Positions 41,976 through 50,928 are shown, counted from the stretch's first letter. The stretch is 60,922 nucleotides of DNA from Virgisporangium ochraceum (GCF_016863655.1 NZ_BOPH01000079.1:1-60922), one strand, 5' to 3'. The notes: generated from the letters alone by a model not told the origin. Numbers and translations are program-made.

Positions 41976-43369
41976 TGTCCGCGGCCCCGGTACCGGTGAC
42001 GCTGCCGCCCGGCCTGGCGCAGCCGCTCAGCTGGGTGGGGCTGCCCTGGCCCGCGGCCGACCAGACCCGGCTGTCGCGGTCGGCGCAGGCGTGGCTCGGG
42101 TTCGCACGGTCGGTCAGGCTCCGGCGTGACGGCGCCGACGCCGCGGCCGGGCACGTCGTCAAGGTCAACGACGGGCGGATGATCGAGGCGCACGACGCCT
42201 CGTGGACCGCCGCGCGCGGGCCCACCGCGAACCTGGCCCGCACGGTCGCCGCCGCCGAGCACGCGGCCGTCGCGCTCCAGGGCCTCTCCTCCGCGGTCAC
42301 CGAACTGAAGCGCGCCTACGTCCGCAGCCTGCAGCAGCTCGTCTCCACCGCGAACGCCGCCGGGCTGCTGGTACCCGACGGACGCGGCGGGGTCGCTGTC
42401 GCGGCCGGCGGCGCGGGCCTGGTCACCGCGACCCGCGCCGCGATGGTCGAGGCCCGTGACCGGACGATCGCGACGACCACCACGACCCTCAACCCGCTCC
42501 TGGAGCGGTCCCGCGAGGCGCTCATCCTGGCGCGCGGTCCGGGCGGCACGCTGGCCCGGCCCGGCCTGTCGCGGCCCACGCCCCTGTACCCGTACCGGCC
42601 CGACCAGGGCGCCGGCCCCCGGCCGGTCCCGCGGTCGTTGCGGGAGCTGAAAGAGATCCTCGACCAACGGGTCGAGCAGAACGTGCGGGACCGGAACCGG
42701 CAGTGCCCGGCCCGCGGCGACCTCGGCCTGCCCGACTACCCGTTCGTCAGCGGACGCGGCACCGACCCGAGGACCATGCCGTGGCGGTCGACGGTCTGGG
42801 ACATCCACCGCGGCCAGAGCATCGACGGCTCGTCCACCACGACGGTGAACGGGATCGTCAGCCCCTGGCCGAGCGGGCTGAAGCGGGTCAACTACCAGGA
42901 CTGGATGCTCGACCTGCGCGACGGGATCGACCTCCCGCTGCCGGGCTCGTCGGAGGCGTACCACGCCAGCCACCTGTGGGGGCCGATGCTCGGCACCGAG
43001 GTGGCCGCCGGCATCGGCTGGGCGCCCTCCGACATCAACCTCGGTGTCCAGAAGGAGATCGAGACGAACCTGCGGACCATGGGCCGCGGCCTCTGGGACG
43101 AGGGCGGCTACCTGATGGTGCGCGCCCGGGCCACGATGTTCGGCGCCGGCGACTGGCCCGACGGTCCCCTCGGCGAGGGACGCCACTTCGTCCGGTCCGT
43201 CGACTACTACGCGATCCCGTGCCGGCCCGACGGCACGATGGGACCCACCCGCCACTTCGGGTACGAGCTGACCCCACCCACCGGCACGGTCGCCGCCGAC
43301 ACCTTCCGGGCCGGCCGGTTCGTGCGGCTCGACGGCGTCCAGCCACCGATGCTCAACCGCCTGCCGTGA
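41975..43369 (+). CDS. Putative ESX-dependent polymorphic toxin with nuclease-like C-terminus
   Basis: 464 residues. The N-terminal 200 residues are helical (DQTRLSRSAQAWLGFARSV, RTVAAAEHAAVALQGLSS), resembling WXG/LXG-type secretion modules. A Pro-rich linker follows (about 190-225). The C-terminal 200 residues hold a compact domain with EAYHASHLWGPMLGTE, GIGWAPSDINLGVQKEIE and RSVDYYAIPCRPDG. A His-containing HLWG loop followed by an acidic residue and an Asn-rich helix is the layout of many secreted toxin nucleases (Ntox-type), and a polymorphic toxin is my best reading. No standard immunity gene follows. Confidence 0.65.
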   Translation: MSAAPVPVTLPPGLAQPLSWVGLPWPAADQTRLSRSAQAWLGFARSVRLRRDGADAAAGHVVKVNDGRMIEAHDASWTAARGPTANLARTVAAAEHAAVALQGLSSAVTELKRAYVRSLQQLVSTANAAGLLVPDGRGGVAVAAGGAGLVTATRAAMVEARDRTIATTTTTLNPLLERSREALILARGPGGTLARPGLSRPTPLYPYRPDQGAGPRPVPRSLRELKEILDQRVEQNVRDRNRQCPARGDLGLPDYPFVSGRGTDPRTMPWRSTVWDIHRGQSIDGSSTTTVNGIVSPWPSGLKRVNYQDWMLDLRDGIDLPLPGSSEAYHASHLWGPMLGTEVAAGIGWAPSDINLGVQKEIETNLRTMGRGLWDEGGYLMVRARATMFGAGDWPDGPLGEGRHFVRSVDYYAIPCRPDGTMGPTRHFGYELTPPTGTVAADTFRAGRFVRLDGVQPPMLNRLP

Positions 43370-43397
43370 GCAGGGCGAGAACGGAACCGGAGGCCTG

Positions 43398-44189
43398 ATG
43401 AACCGTCCGACCTGGGCGCCCGACGACGTCGACATCGACGCGCCGAACGCGGCCCGCATGTACGACTACGCCCTCGGCGGCTCCCACAACTTCGAGGTGG
43501 ACCGGGCGCTCGTCGAACAGGCCGAGGCGAGCATGCCCGGCGCGAAACGGATCGCGCACGACAACAGGGCGTTCCTGCGCCGGGTGGTGCGGTGGCTCGC
43601 CGACGCCGGGATCCGGCAGTACCTCGACATCGGCTCGGGCATACCGACGCTCGGGAACGTCCACGAGATCGCGCGGGCGGCCGCGCCCGGGTCGCGCGTG
43701 CTCTACGTCGACATCGACCCGGTGGCCGTGGCGCACAGCCGCAGCCTGCTGGCGGACGACCCCGCGGCGCACGCGATCGAGGGCGACCTGCGCGACCCCG
43801 ACGGGATCCTGTCGCATCCGGAAGCCGACCTCGACCTGTCGCGGCCGGTCGCGGTGCTGCTCTTCGCGGTGCTGCACTTCGTCGGTGACGACGACGACCC
43901 GGCCGGCCTCGTCCGGCGTCTCCACGACGCCGTGCCGGCCGGCAGCTACCTCGCGATCTCGCACGGCTCGCCGCCACCCGGGCGGGTCGAGGACGCCGAG
44001 AACGTCAGCCGCATCTACCGGCGCACCCCGTCTCCGCTGCACCTGCGCACCCGCGAACGGATCCTTCCCCTGCTGGGCCCGTTCGACCTCGTCGAACCGG
44101 GGCTGGTTCCGGTGACCGACTGGCACCCCGACGACCCGGTCGACGAGAGGCAGGAGGCGCTGCTCGGCGCCGTGGCGGTCAGGCGATGA
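43398..44189 (+). CDS. SAM-dependent methyltransferase, DUF574 type
   Basis: 263 residues. The family start is clear: DAPNAARMYDYALGGSHNFEVDR, then AHDNRAFLRRVVRWLADAGI and the SAM loop YLDIGSGIPTLGNVHEIA, with VLYVDIDPVAVAHSR. This is the actinomycete-specific DUF574 (methyltransf_19) family, whose substrates are unknown. The ATG at 43398 follows GGAGG, 28 nt after the toxin gene. It overlaps the LRR gene (ATGA), so toxin, methyltransferase and LRR protein probably share one transcript. Confidence 0.9.
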   Translation: MNRPTWAPDDVDIDAPNAARMYDYALGGSHNFEVDRALVEQAEASMPGAKRIAHDNRAFLRRVVRWLADAGIRQYLDIGSGIPTLGNVHEIARAAAPGSRVLYVDIDPVAVAHSRSLLADDPAAHAIEGDLRDPDGILSHPEADLDLSRPVAVLLFAVLHFVGDDDDPAGLVRRLHDAVPAGSYLAISHGSPPPGRVEDAENVSRIYRRTPSPLHLRTRERILPLLGPFDLVEPGLVPVTDWHPDDPVDERQEALLGAVAVRR

Positions 44190-44920
44190 CCGACCTGGCG
44201 ACGGCCGAGGCACGGATCGACGCCGCACGGGTCGCGCGGTCGCCGCACCTGGACCTGTCCAGGTTGGGGCTCCACGAACTGCCCGACGCCGTGCGCCGGC
44301 TCTCCCACCTCGAGTCGCTCGACCTGGCGTTCAACAACCTCGAGGACCTGCCCGACTGGCTGACCGGGCTCGACGGCCTCGTCGAACTGAGCGTTCAGCG
44401 CAACATCCTCGAAGAGGTGCCCGAGGTGGTCGGCTCGCTGACCGGGCTGCGCGCGCTCGACCTGAGCGAGAACAACCTGGAGGGCATGCCGCTCGACGCC
44501 CTCGGCCGGCTGACCAACCTGGAACGGCTGGCCCTCATCGACACGCGGTCGGACCGGCTACCGGAGAGCATCGGCGACCTGTCCCGGCTCACCGACCTCG
44601 ACCTGTACCTCGGCTGGTTCACCGACTCACCGGACAGCCTGCCGGACACCCTGGGGCAGCTCACCTCCCTGACCCGGCTGGAGCTGTCCCGCAACGGCCT
44701 GGCGACCGTGCCGGAGTGGATCCGGCGCCTGTCCAACCTGCGGCAGCTCAGCCTGTGGCTGAACGAGATCGACGAGCTGCCGGAGTGGCTCGCCGAGCTC
44801 ACCGAACTGAGGGAGCTGTGGGTACCCGGTGAACCGGACGACGAGATCGTCACCGTCCTACGCACGCTGCCCCACCTGGAGAAACTGACCATGGGCGACG
44901 AGGACGTGGACCTCAGCTGA
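44186..44920 (+). CDS. Leucine-rich repeat protein
   Basis: 244 residues with about nine 23-residue leucine-rich repeats of the form LxxLxxLdLsxNxLexlPxxl (SLDLAFNNLEDLP, ALDLSENNLEGMP, RLELSRNGLATVP). There is no signal peptide. Such solenoids bind proteins. Its position at the end of the toxin transcript makes it a candidate immunity or adaptor protein (inference). The stop overlaps the convergent PBP gene stop by 8 nt. Confidence 0.88.
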   Translation: MTDLATAEARIDAARVARSPHLDLSRLGLHELPDAVRRLSHLESLDLAFNNLEDLPDWLTGLDGLVELSVQRNILEEVPEVVGSLTGLRALDLSENNLEGMPLDALGRLTNLERLALIDTRSDRLPESIGDLSRLTDLDLYLGWFTDSPDSLPDTLGQLTSLTRLELSRNGLATVPEWIRRLSNLRQLSLWLNEIDELPEWLAELTELRELWVPGEPDDEIVTVLRTLPHLEKLTMGDEDVDLS

Positions 44921-46655
44921 CGCCGACGAACCCGGTCCAGGCGTCCCGGGACGGCTGCGCCGGATCCGGCCCGTCGGGCGTCTCCCGACCGGTCCACACG
45001 ACCACGGCCAGGTCCGGGGTGTAGCCGGCCGTCCAGCCGTCGCGGACGGGCGCCCCGTCACCCCACCGGACGGTTCCGGAGAGCGCCACGGCCGGTCGGT
45101 CGTCCGGCAGCCGGGGCCGGGGTGCGGCAGCCAGGACCTCGGTCACGTCGGCGGCCACGCGCTCGCCGAGGACCCGGTGCTCCGCGGTCCGCGTGACCGG
45201 CACCGCGCCGCCGTCGGGCGACGAGGCCGAGGTGACGACGTGACGGTCCCGCCGGATGCCCTTCGCGGCGAACGTCGCGTACACCGACGCGAGGTCCGCA
45301 GGGCTCACCGGGTACCGGCCCAGCGCGATGTCGGCCCGGGTCTCGCCCGGGGTCGGCTCGCCGGGCAGGTCGACCAGCGCGGAGGTGACGCCCAGGCGGT
45401 GCGCCAGGTCGGCGACCTTCGCGGGTCCGACCCGTTCCGCCACGTCGTACAGGGGCGTGCTGAGGGACCGCGCCGTCGCGTCGAGGAGCGTGCAGTCCGG
45501 GCACTGGGCGTTTCCGGGGTTGTACAGGGGCGGGCGCCCCCGGAACGTCCGCGGGGACGAGCCGTTCCAGCGCGAGCGCGCCGAGATCCCCTGCCGGAGG
45601 GCCTCGGCCAGGACCACCGGGTGGAACGTCGCCGCGGGCGGGCGCAGACCGCGGGCGTAGTCGAACGAGCCGCCGCCGTGGTACGCGCGCACCGCGCCGG
45701 TGTGCGGATCGACGGCGACGAGCGCCGCCCGGAGGTCGGCGTCCAGGGCCGGGGCGAGGTGGTCGGCCGCGGCCCGTTGCGCCTCCCGGTCGATCGTCGT
45801 GACGACGCGCAGTCCGGCCGTGCGCAGCGTCTGCGGCGTGACGCCGTAGCGGCCGAGCTCGCGCTCGACCAGGTCGACGACGTGACCGGCGGGGCCGCGC
45901 GGGGGCGCCACCACCGGGTAGGGCGTGGCCCGCACGGCGTTCCCGGTGACCCAGCCCTCTTCGGTCATCTTCGACAGGATCCAGTGCCAGCGCGCCCGCG
46001 CGGGGCCGGGGTTCTCCGCGGGGTCGAAGCCCCACGGGTCCTTGATGGCCGCCGCGAGAACAGCGCCCTGTGCCAGCGTGACCTCGCCGACCGGGACCCC
46101 GAAGTAGGTCTGCGCCGCGGCGGCGATCCCGTACGCGCCGCGCCCGAAGTAGATGGTGTTCAGGTAGCGCTCCAGGATCTGGTCCTTGCTGTGGCGCTCC
46201 TCGAGCCGCATCGCCAGCTCGGCCTCGCGGACCTTCCGGTGGATCGACCGCTCCCCGGTCAGGTACGCGTTCTTGACGTACTGCTGCGTGATGGTCGAGG
46301 CGCCCTGCAGCCCGTCGCCGAAGACGTTCGCCGTGACGGCCCGGACCATTCCCCGTGCGGAGACCCCGCGGTGGTCGTAGAAGCCGCGGTCCTCGGCGGC
46401 CAGGACCGCGTGCCGCACCTGCAGCGGGACGTCCGCGAGCGCGACCTCGCCGCGGTTGGTGACCCCGACGTACGCGAGCACGGTCCGGCCGTCCGAGTAC
46501 AGCAGCTGTGACGCCTCGGGTGCCTGTGGCGCGTCCGGCAGGTCGACGCTGGCCAGAAAGGCACCCGCTCCGACGGTCACCAGGCCGGTGAGCTGAACCG
46601 AGACGGCGAGCGCGATCCGCACGACGCGCGACCGCCGGAGACTGTGGAAGGGCAT
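44913..46655 (-). CDS. Class A PBP-like glycosyltransferase with degenerate transpeptidase domain
   Basis: 580 residues: an N-terminal anchor helix (about 13-34), then a GT51 peptidoglycan glycosyltransferase domain (about 60-235). That domain has catalytic Glu88 in AAEDRGFYDHRG and the QGASTITQQYVKN motif intact. The transpeptidase domain (about 310-570) keeps its flanking sequence, but the SxxK tetrad is AATFH at 341-345 (Ser to Ala342, Lys to His345). SxN reads SLS at 398-400 and KTG reads LSG. It should therefore polymerise glycan strands but not cross-link or bind beta-lactams covalently. Confidence 0.88.
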   Translation of the reverse strand: MPFHSLRRSRVVRIALAVSVQLTGLVTVGAGAFLASVDLPDAPQAPEASQLLYSDGRTVLAYVGVTNRGEVALADVPLQVRHAVLAAEDRGFYDHRGVSARGMVRAVTANVFGDGLQGASTITQQYVKNAYLTGERSIHRKVREAELAMRLEERHSKDQILERYLNTIYFGRGAYGIAAAAQTYFGVPVGEVTLAQGAVLAAAIKDPWGFDPAENPGPARARWHWILSKMTEEGWVTGNAVRATPYPVVAPPRGPAGHVVDLVERELGRYGVTPQTLRTAGLRVVTTIDREAQRAAADHLAPALDADLRAALVAVDPHTGAVRAYHGGGSFDYARGLRPPAATFHPVVLAEALRQGISARSRWNGSSPRTFRGRPPLYNPGNAQCPDCTLLDATARSLSTPLYDVAERVGPAKVADLAHRLGVTSALVDLPGEPTPGETRADIALGRYPVSPADLASVYATFAAKGIRRDRHVVTSASSPDGGAVPVTRTAEHRVLGERVAADVTEVLAAAPRPRLPDDRPAVALSGTVRWGDGAPVRDGWTAGYTPDLAVVVWTGRETPDGPDPAQPSRDAWTGFVGVS

Positions 46656-46726
46656 GGCACGTGCACCATGCCCGGACCCGCCGGCCTACCGTCGCACAAG
46701 CGGTCCCCGCGCTCCGCGCAGGACGC

Positions 46727-47359
46727 TCAGTGCCCGGCCGGAAGCGGCGCGAGCAGAAGCGGCATGACGGCCCGGACCTGGCCGACGAGCAGCGTCAGCA
46801 CCTCGGTGTCTCCGCCGACGTAGGCCAGCAGCGCCTGCTGGAACAGCCCGTCGAGCATGGCGTACGCGAGCGGCGGTTCGAGGGCCGGCGGACGGTCGGA
46901 GAGTTCGGCGTAGCGGCTGACCACCCGCCAGATCATCTCCTCGAGTGTCTTGTCGATCACCGTGACCGCGTCGCGGAGCTGCTCCTCGAACATGCTCTGG
47001 GTGCGCAGGTCGTACCAGAGGCGGTGCATCGGCGCCTCCTCGCGGATGGTCTCCGCGAGCTTGGCCGCGAACGCGTCGACCAGCCCGTCGGCGGTGAGGG
47101 ACGCGGCCAGGACCCCGTCGTAGCGGGTGACGCAGCGGGCCTTGTAGTAGCGGACGCTGTGGATGACCAGCTCGAGCTTGTCCTGGAAGTAGTAGTGGAC
47201 GACGCCGTGGCTGAACGTCGAGTTGTTCGCGATCTCCCGCAGCGTGGTGCGCGCGTACCCGAGCTCGCCCAGCGTCTTCAGCGCCGACTCGGCGAGCTGG
47301 TCGCGACGAGCGTCGAACTTGTCGACGGTGCCGCGTCGCGTACTCGGAGAGGGAGCCAC
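46727..47359 (-). CDS. TetR family transcriptional regulator
   Basis: 210 residues with the TetR HTH at about 20-65 (SALKTLGELGYARTTLREIAN, FSHGVVHYYFQDK). The C-terminal helical ligand domain contains MHRLWYDLRTQSMFE. The GTG at 47359 is divergent from the SDR-reductase-ligase operon, and CTTGAC-type inverted repeats fill the space between. It is the expected repressor of that operon, with an acyl-CoA-like ligand plausible given the ligase. Confidence 0.9.
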   Translation of the reverse strand: MAPSPSTRRGTVDKFDARRDQLAESALKTLGELGYARTTLREIANNSTFSHGVVHYYFQDKLELVIHSVRYYKARCVTRYDGVLAASLTADGLVDAFAAKLAETIREEAPMHRLWYDLRTQSMFEEQLRDAVTVIDKTLEEMIWRVVSRYAELSDRPPALEPPLAYAMLDGLFQQALLAYVGGDTEVLTLLVGQVRAVMPLLLAPLPAGH

Positions 47360-47388
47360 GCTCGCATCCTAAATGTCCGGGGCCGGTT

Positions 47389-47448
47389 CTTGACAAGTGT
47401 CCAAATTTTCTTGGACGCCTGTCAAGATTTTTCTTGACAGACGTCAAG
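47389..47448. promoter_or_regulatory. TetR-type operator array with CTTGAC/GTCAAG inverted repeats
   Basis: Arms CTTGACAAGTGTCCAA (47389-47404) and TTGGACGCCTGTCAAG (47411-47426) pair at 13 of 16 positions. A second palindrome, CTTGACAGACGTCAAG (47433-47448), follows. TTGACA hexamers inside them are good -35 elements. The block lies in the divergent promoter between the TetR gene and the SDR operon, so binding would control both directions. Confidence 0.75.
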
Positions 47449-47499
47449 ACCAGGGATGTGATGGGGGTCTCATCCGCCGCCGCACCTTGGAGCTTCCCC

Positions 47500-48276
47500 A
47501 TGGCCGATCTCAACGGACGTAAGGCACTAGTCACGGGCGCCGCCCAGGGGCTGGGTGAGGGCATGGCCCGCGCCCTGGCCGCCGCCGGTGCGAAGGTCGT
47601 CGTCGCCGACCTGCAGGACGACCTTGGCGCCAAGGTCGCCGAGTCGCTCGGCGACGGGCACGGCTCGGTGCACCTCGACGTCACCGACGACACCGCCTGG
47701 GAGACCGCCGTCGGCCAGGCGACCGACCTGCTCGGCGGGCTCGACATCCTGGTCAACAACGCCGGCATCGAGATCACGAGCCTGCTGATCGACCTCGACG
47801 CCGACAAGGCCCGCAAGCAGTTGGAGGTGAACCTCCTCGGCACGGCGCTCGGCATCAAGCACGCGTTCCGCGCCATGCGCGGGAGCGGCGGCGGAGTGGT
47901 CATCAACGTCGCTTCCGTGGCCGCGACGATCGCGTTCCCCGGCATCGGCGTGTACTCGGCCACCAAGTCCGGCGTCGACCGGCTCACCCGCGTCGCCGCG
48001 ATGGAGTCGGGCAAGCTCGGTTACGGCGTGCGGGTCAACTGCATCTACCCCGGCCTCGTCCCGACCGCGATGGGTGCGGGCCTGGCCAACGACGTCGCCC
48101 GGATCGGGCTGTTCGGGTCGCCGGAGGAGGCGGTCGGCGCGGTCGTCGGGCTCACGCCGTCGGGACGGCTGGGCGAGGTCGCCGACATGGCGTCCGCCGT
48201 GGTCTTCCTCGCGTCGGACGAGGCCAGCTTCATCAACGGCGTGGGACTGCCCGTCGACGGCGGAATGGGGATGTGA
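47500..48276 (+). CDS. Short-chain dehydrogenase/reductase
   Basis: 258-residue NAD(P)-dependent SDR. The cofactor loop is LVTGAAQGLGEG, then VVVADLQDD (acidic, NAD preference), NNAGIE, the catalytic Ser in VASVAA and Tyr-Lys in YSATKSG. The C-terminus SFINGVGLPVDGGMGM is typical. The ATG at 47500 gives the standard SDR opening; an in-frame ATG at 47461 would add 13 residues. It is first in the TetR-controlled set and probably oxidises or reduces a hydroxyacyl or alcohol substrate. Confidence 0.92.
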   Translation: MADLNGRKALVTGAAQGLGEGMARALAAAGAKVVVADLQDDLGAKVAESLGDGHGSVHLDVTDDTAWETAVGQATDLLGGLDILVNNAGIEITSLLIDLDADKARKQLEVNLLGTALGIKHAFRAMRGSGGGVVINVASVAATIAFPGIGVYSATKSGVDRLTRVAAMESGKLGYGVRVNCIYPGLVPTAMGAGLANDVARIGLFGSPEEAVGAVVGLTPSGRLGEVADMASAVVFLASDEASFINGVGLPVDGGMGM

Positions 48277-48280
48277 CGTC

Positions 48281-49408
48281 ATGGCAGACAAGCCCGTCGT
48301 CGTCTACGGCGCCTCCGGCTACACCGGCCGACTGATCTGCGAGTACCTGCGCGAGTACCACGTGCCGTTCATCGCCGCCGGCCGCAGCGCGGCCAAGCTC
48401 AAGGCCTCGATGGAGTCGAACGTCGCCGGCATCGAGACCGCCGACTACGAGATCGTCGAGGTCGGCCACGACCCCGAGGCGCTGCAGAACCTGTTCGCCG
48501 GCGCCGAGGTCGTGTGCAACACCGTCGGACCGTTCTCGAAGCACGGCCCCGCCGTCGTGGAGGCGTGCCTGGCCAGCGGCGCGCACTACCTCGACACCAC
48601 CGGCGAGCAGGACTGGCTCATCACCTGCGACGAGAACTACGGCAGCGACTTCGCGAAGGCCGGCCTGCTGCTCGCGCCCGGCATCGCGCACATGTACACC
48701 ACCGGCGAGATCGCCGCCGAACTCTGCCTGGAGACACCCGGCCTGGACACCCTCGACATCGCGGTGTTCTGGGGAGGCAGCCCCACGATCGCGTCGACGC
48801 TCACGATTCTCGTCAACGCGGCGCTTGCCGGCGCGTTCCACCTCGAACAGAACAAATACGCGCCATGGGACCCGGACGCCGGCCTCTACCAGCTGGTGAT
48901 CCCCGGCCAGCACGAGCTGGCGCTGGCCCTGCCGTGGGGCGGCACGTCCCACCCGGTCTGGTACCGGCGCGACCCGCGGGTCGCGAACGTCAAGGTGCTC
49001 GGCGGCGTGTTCAACCGGCCGCTGATGCTCGGCGTTCCGCAGATCGTGGCGCAGGCCGTCGAGGCGACGAAGCACCTGCCGCCCGACGAGCAGTACGCCG
49101 CGCTCACGGCCACCGCCGCGCAGGTGATGAACCAGATGCCGCCGCGGGAGAACCCGCGGGTCAACAAGTCCCTCGACTCGGTGCACGCGTCCGGACCGCT
49201 CGGCCGGGCGCACTGCGTGATTCACGGCAACAGCAACTACAAGCAGACCGGGCTGCTGCAGGCGTACGCGGCGTACTCGCTGCTGCAGAAGCCGCCCCGG
49301 AGAGCCGGCTTCGCGTCGGGCTGCCAGGCGTTCGGGCACCGCGAGCTGCTCGGCGTGCTCAGCAGCTTCGGACTGGTGCGCGAACCGGTCGTCACCGTCG
49401 GGGGCTGA
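48281..49408 (+). CDS. Saccharopine dehydrogenase-like NAD(P)-binding protein
   Basis: 375 residues. The Rossmann opening is VVVYGASGYTGRLICEYL, then FIAAGRSAAKL and CNTVGPFSKHGPAVVEACL, followed by DTTGEQDW. This is the saccharopine-dehydrogenase-like/trans-acting enoyl reductase group of actinobacteria rather than a lysine enzyme. It starts 4 nt after the SDR stop and ends 5 nt before the ligase, so it is in the same operon. Confidence 0.88.
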   Translation: MADKPVVVYGASGYTGRLICEYLREYHVPFIAAGRSAAKLKASMESNVAGIETADYEIVEVGHDPEALQNLFAGAEVVCNTVGPFSKHGPAVVEACLASGAHYLDTTGEQDWLITCDENYGSDFAKAGLLLAPGIAHMYTTGEIAAELCLETPGLDTLDIAVFWGGSPTIASTLTILVNAALAGAFHLEQNKYAPWDPDAGLYQLVIPGQHELALALPWGGTSHPVWYRRDPRVANVKVLGGVFNRPLMLGVPQIVAQAVEATKHLPPDEQYAALTATAAQVMNQMPPRENPRVNKSLDSVHASGPLGRAHCVIHGNSNYKQTGLLQAYAAYSLLQKPPRRAGFASGCQAFGHRELLGVLSSFGLVREPVVTVGG

Positions 49409-49413
49409 TCTCC

Positions 49414-50928
49414 GTGCGGCTTGTCGACTACCTGGACAAGGGCGCGTCGCTCGATCCCGACGCGCCCTGCCTGACCACCGACGGGCAGAGCGTCTCCTAC
49501 GCCGAGGTGCAGAACCTCAGCGGGCGCATCGCGTCGGCCCTGAAGGCCCGCGGCGTGCGGCCCGGCGACCGGGTCGCGATCCTGTCGGCCAACGACCCGA
49601 CGGCGTTCACCTGCGTGTTCGGGATCAGCCGGGCCGGCGCGGTGTGGTGCCCGATCAACCCGCGCAACGAGGCGGCCGAGAACCGCGAACTGCTCGACCT
49701 GTTCGGCTGCGTCGCGCTCATCTACCAGGAACCGTTCGCTCCGCTGGTCCGACAGATCCGTGACGACCTGCGCGACCTCACGACGGTGATCTGTTTCGAC
49801 GACGACGAGGACTGGAACGACTTCCTCGACGGCGGCGAGGAGCCGGCCGACGAGCCCGCCCACGACGACCTCGCGATGATCGTCGGGACCGGCGGAACCA
49901 CCGGCCGGCCCAAGGGTGTGGAGCTGACCGGCACCAACCTCGAGACGATGACGGCCCTCACGCTGATGAGCTACCCGTTCGAGGGCCGCCCGGTCTACCT
50001 CGCGCTCGCACCGCTGACCCACGCCGCGGGCGTGCTGTGCTTTCCCGTGCTGGCGCTCGGTGGCGAGGTCGTCGTGATGCGCACTCCCGCGGTCGGCGTT
50101 TTCCTGGACCACGTGCAGGCGCACCGGGTCACGCACACGTTCCTGCCACCGACGCTGATCTACATGGTGCTCGCACACGTTTGCCTCGACGACACCGACC
50201 TGTCGTCGCTGCAGTGCTTCTGGTACGGCGCCGCCCCGATGTCACCGGCCCGCCTGGAGGAGGCGCTGCGCCGGATCGGTCCCGTGATGGCGCAACTGTT
50301 CGGCCAGACCGAGGCGCCGATGATGATCTCCACGATGGCGCCGCGCGACCACTTCCGCCCCGACGGCATGATCGCGTCGGAGCGCCTGGCATCGGCCGGC
50401 CGCCCGTCGCCGCTGTGCACGGTGGCGATCATGGGCCACGACGGCGAGCTGAAACGCCGACGCGAAACCGGGGAGATCGTCGTGCGCGGCTCGCTGGTGA
50501 TGCGCGGCTACCACCGCGACCCGGCCGCCACCGCGGCGGCGTCGGCGCACGGCTGGCACCACACCGGCGACATCGGCTACCTCGACGAGGACAACTACCT
50601 GTTCATCGTCGACCGGGCCAAGGACATGGTCATCACCGGCGGCTTCAACGTGTACTCGACCGAGGTCGAGCAGGCGATCATGCAGCATCCGGCGGTGCAG
50701 GACTGCGCCGTCATCGGGCTGCCCGACGACAAGTGGGGTGAGCGGGTCACCGCCGTGGTGCAGCTTCGGATGGGACGCACGGTGGCGCCGGCCGAGATCG
50801 GCGCGTTCGTCCGCGAGCGCATCGGTGCGGTGAAGACGCCGAAGCAGATCGAGATCTGGCCGGACCTGCCGCGGTCGAAGGTCGGAAAGGTTCTGAAGCG
50901 CGACATCCGGGCCACGCTCATGCCCTGA
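49414..50928 (+). CDS. Acyl-CoA synthetase (ANL superfamily)
   Basis: 504 residues. The P-loop is MIVGTGGTTGRPKGVE, the A5-type motif LFGQTEAP, and the hinge motif DRAKDMVITGGFNVYSTEVE. The catalytic Lys lies in RSKVGKVLKRD near the C-terminus. It activates a carboxylic acid as acyl-AMP and then acyl-CoA. The substrate is undefined, but with SDR and reductase a small lipid or steroid degradation or modification route is likely. The GTG at 49414 follows the previous stop by 5 nt. The 3' end overlaps a convergent gene by 11 nt. Confidence 0.92.
   Translation: MRLVDYLDKGASLDPDAPCLTTDGQSVSYAEVQNLSGRIASALKARGVRPGDRVAILSANDPTAFTCVFGISRAGAVWCPINPRNEAAENRELLDLFGCVALIYQEPFAPLVRQIRDDLRDLTTVICFDDDEDWNDFLDGGEEPADEPAHDDLAMIVGTGGTTGRPKGVELTGTNLETMTALTLMSYPFEGRPVYLALAPLTHAAGVLCFPVLALGGEVVVMRTPAVGVFLDHVQAHRVTHTFLPPTLIYMVLAHVCLDDTDLSSLQCFWYGAAPMSPARLEEALRRIGPVMAQLFGQTEAPMMISTMAPRDHFRPDGMIASERLASAGRPSPLCTVAIMGHDGELKRRRETGEIVVRGSLVMRGYHRDPAATAAASAHGWHHTGDIGYLDEDNYLFIVDRAKDMVITGGFNVYSTEVEQAIMQHPAVQDCAVIGLPDDKWGERVTAVVQLRMGRTVAPAEIGAFVRERIGAVKTPKQIEIWPDLPRSKVGKVLKRDIRATLMP

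Noticed and set aside
41843..43459. 538-codon minus-strand frame
   Set aside because: Antisense to the WXG-like and toxin genes, which are tightly coupled and have ribosome sites.
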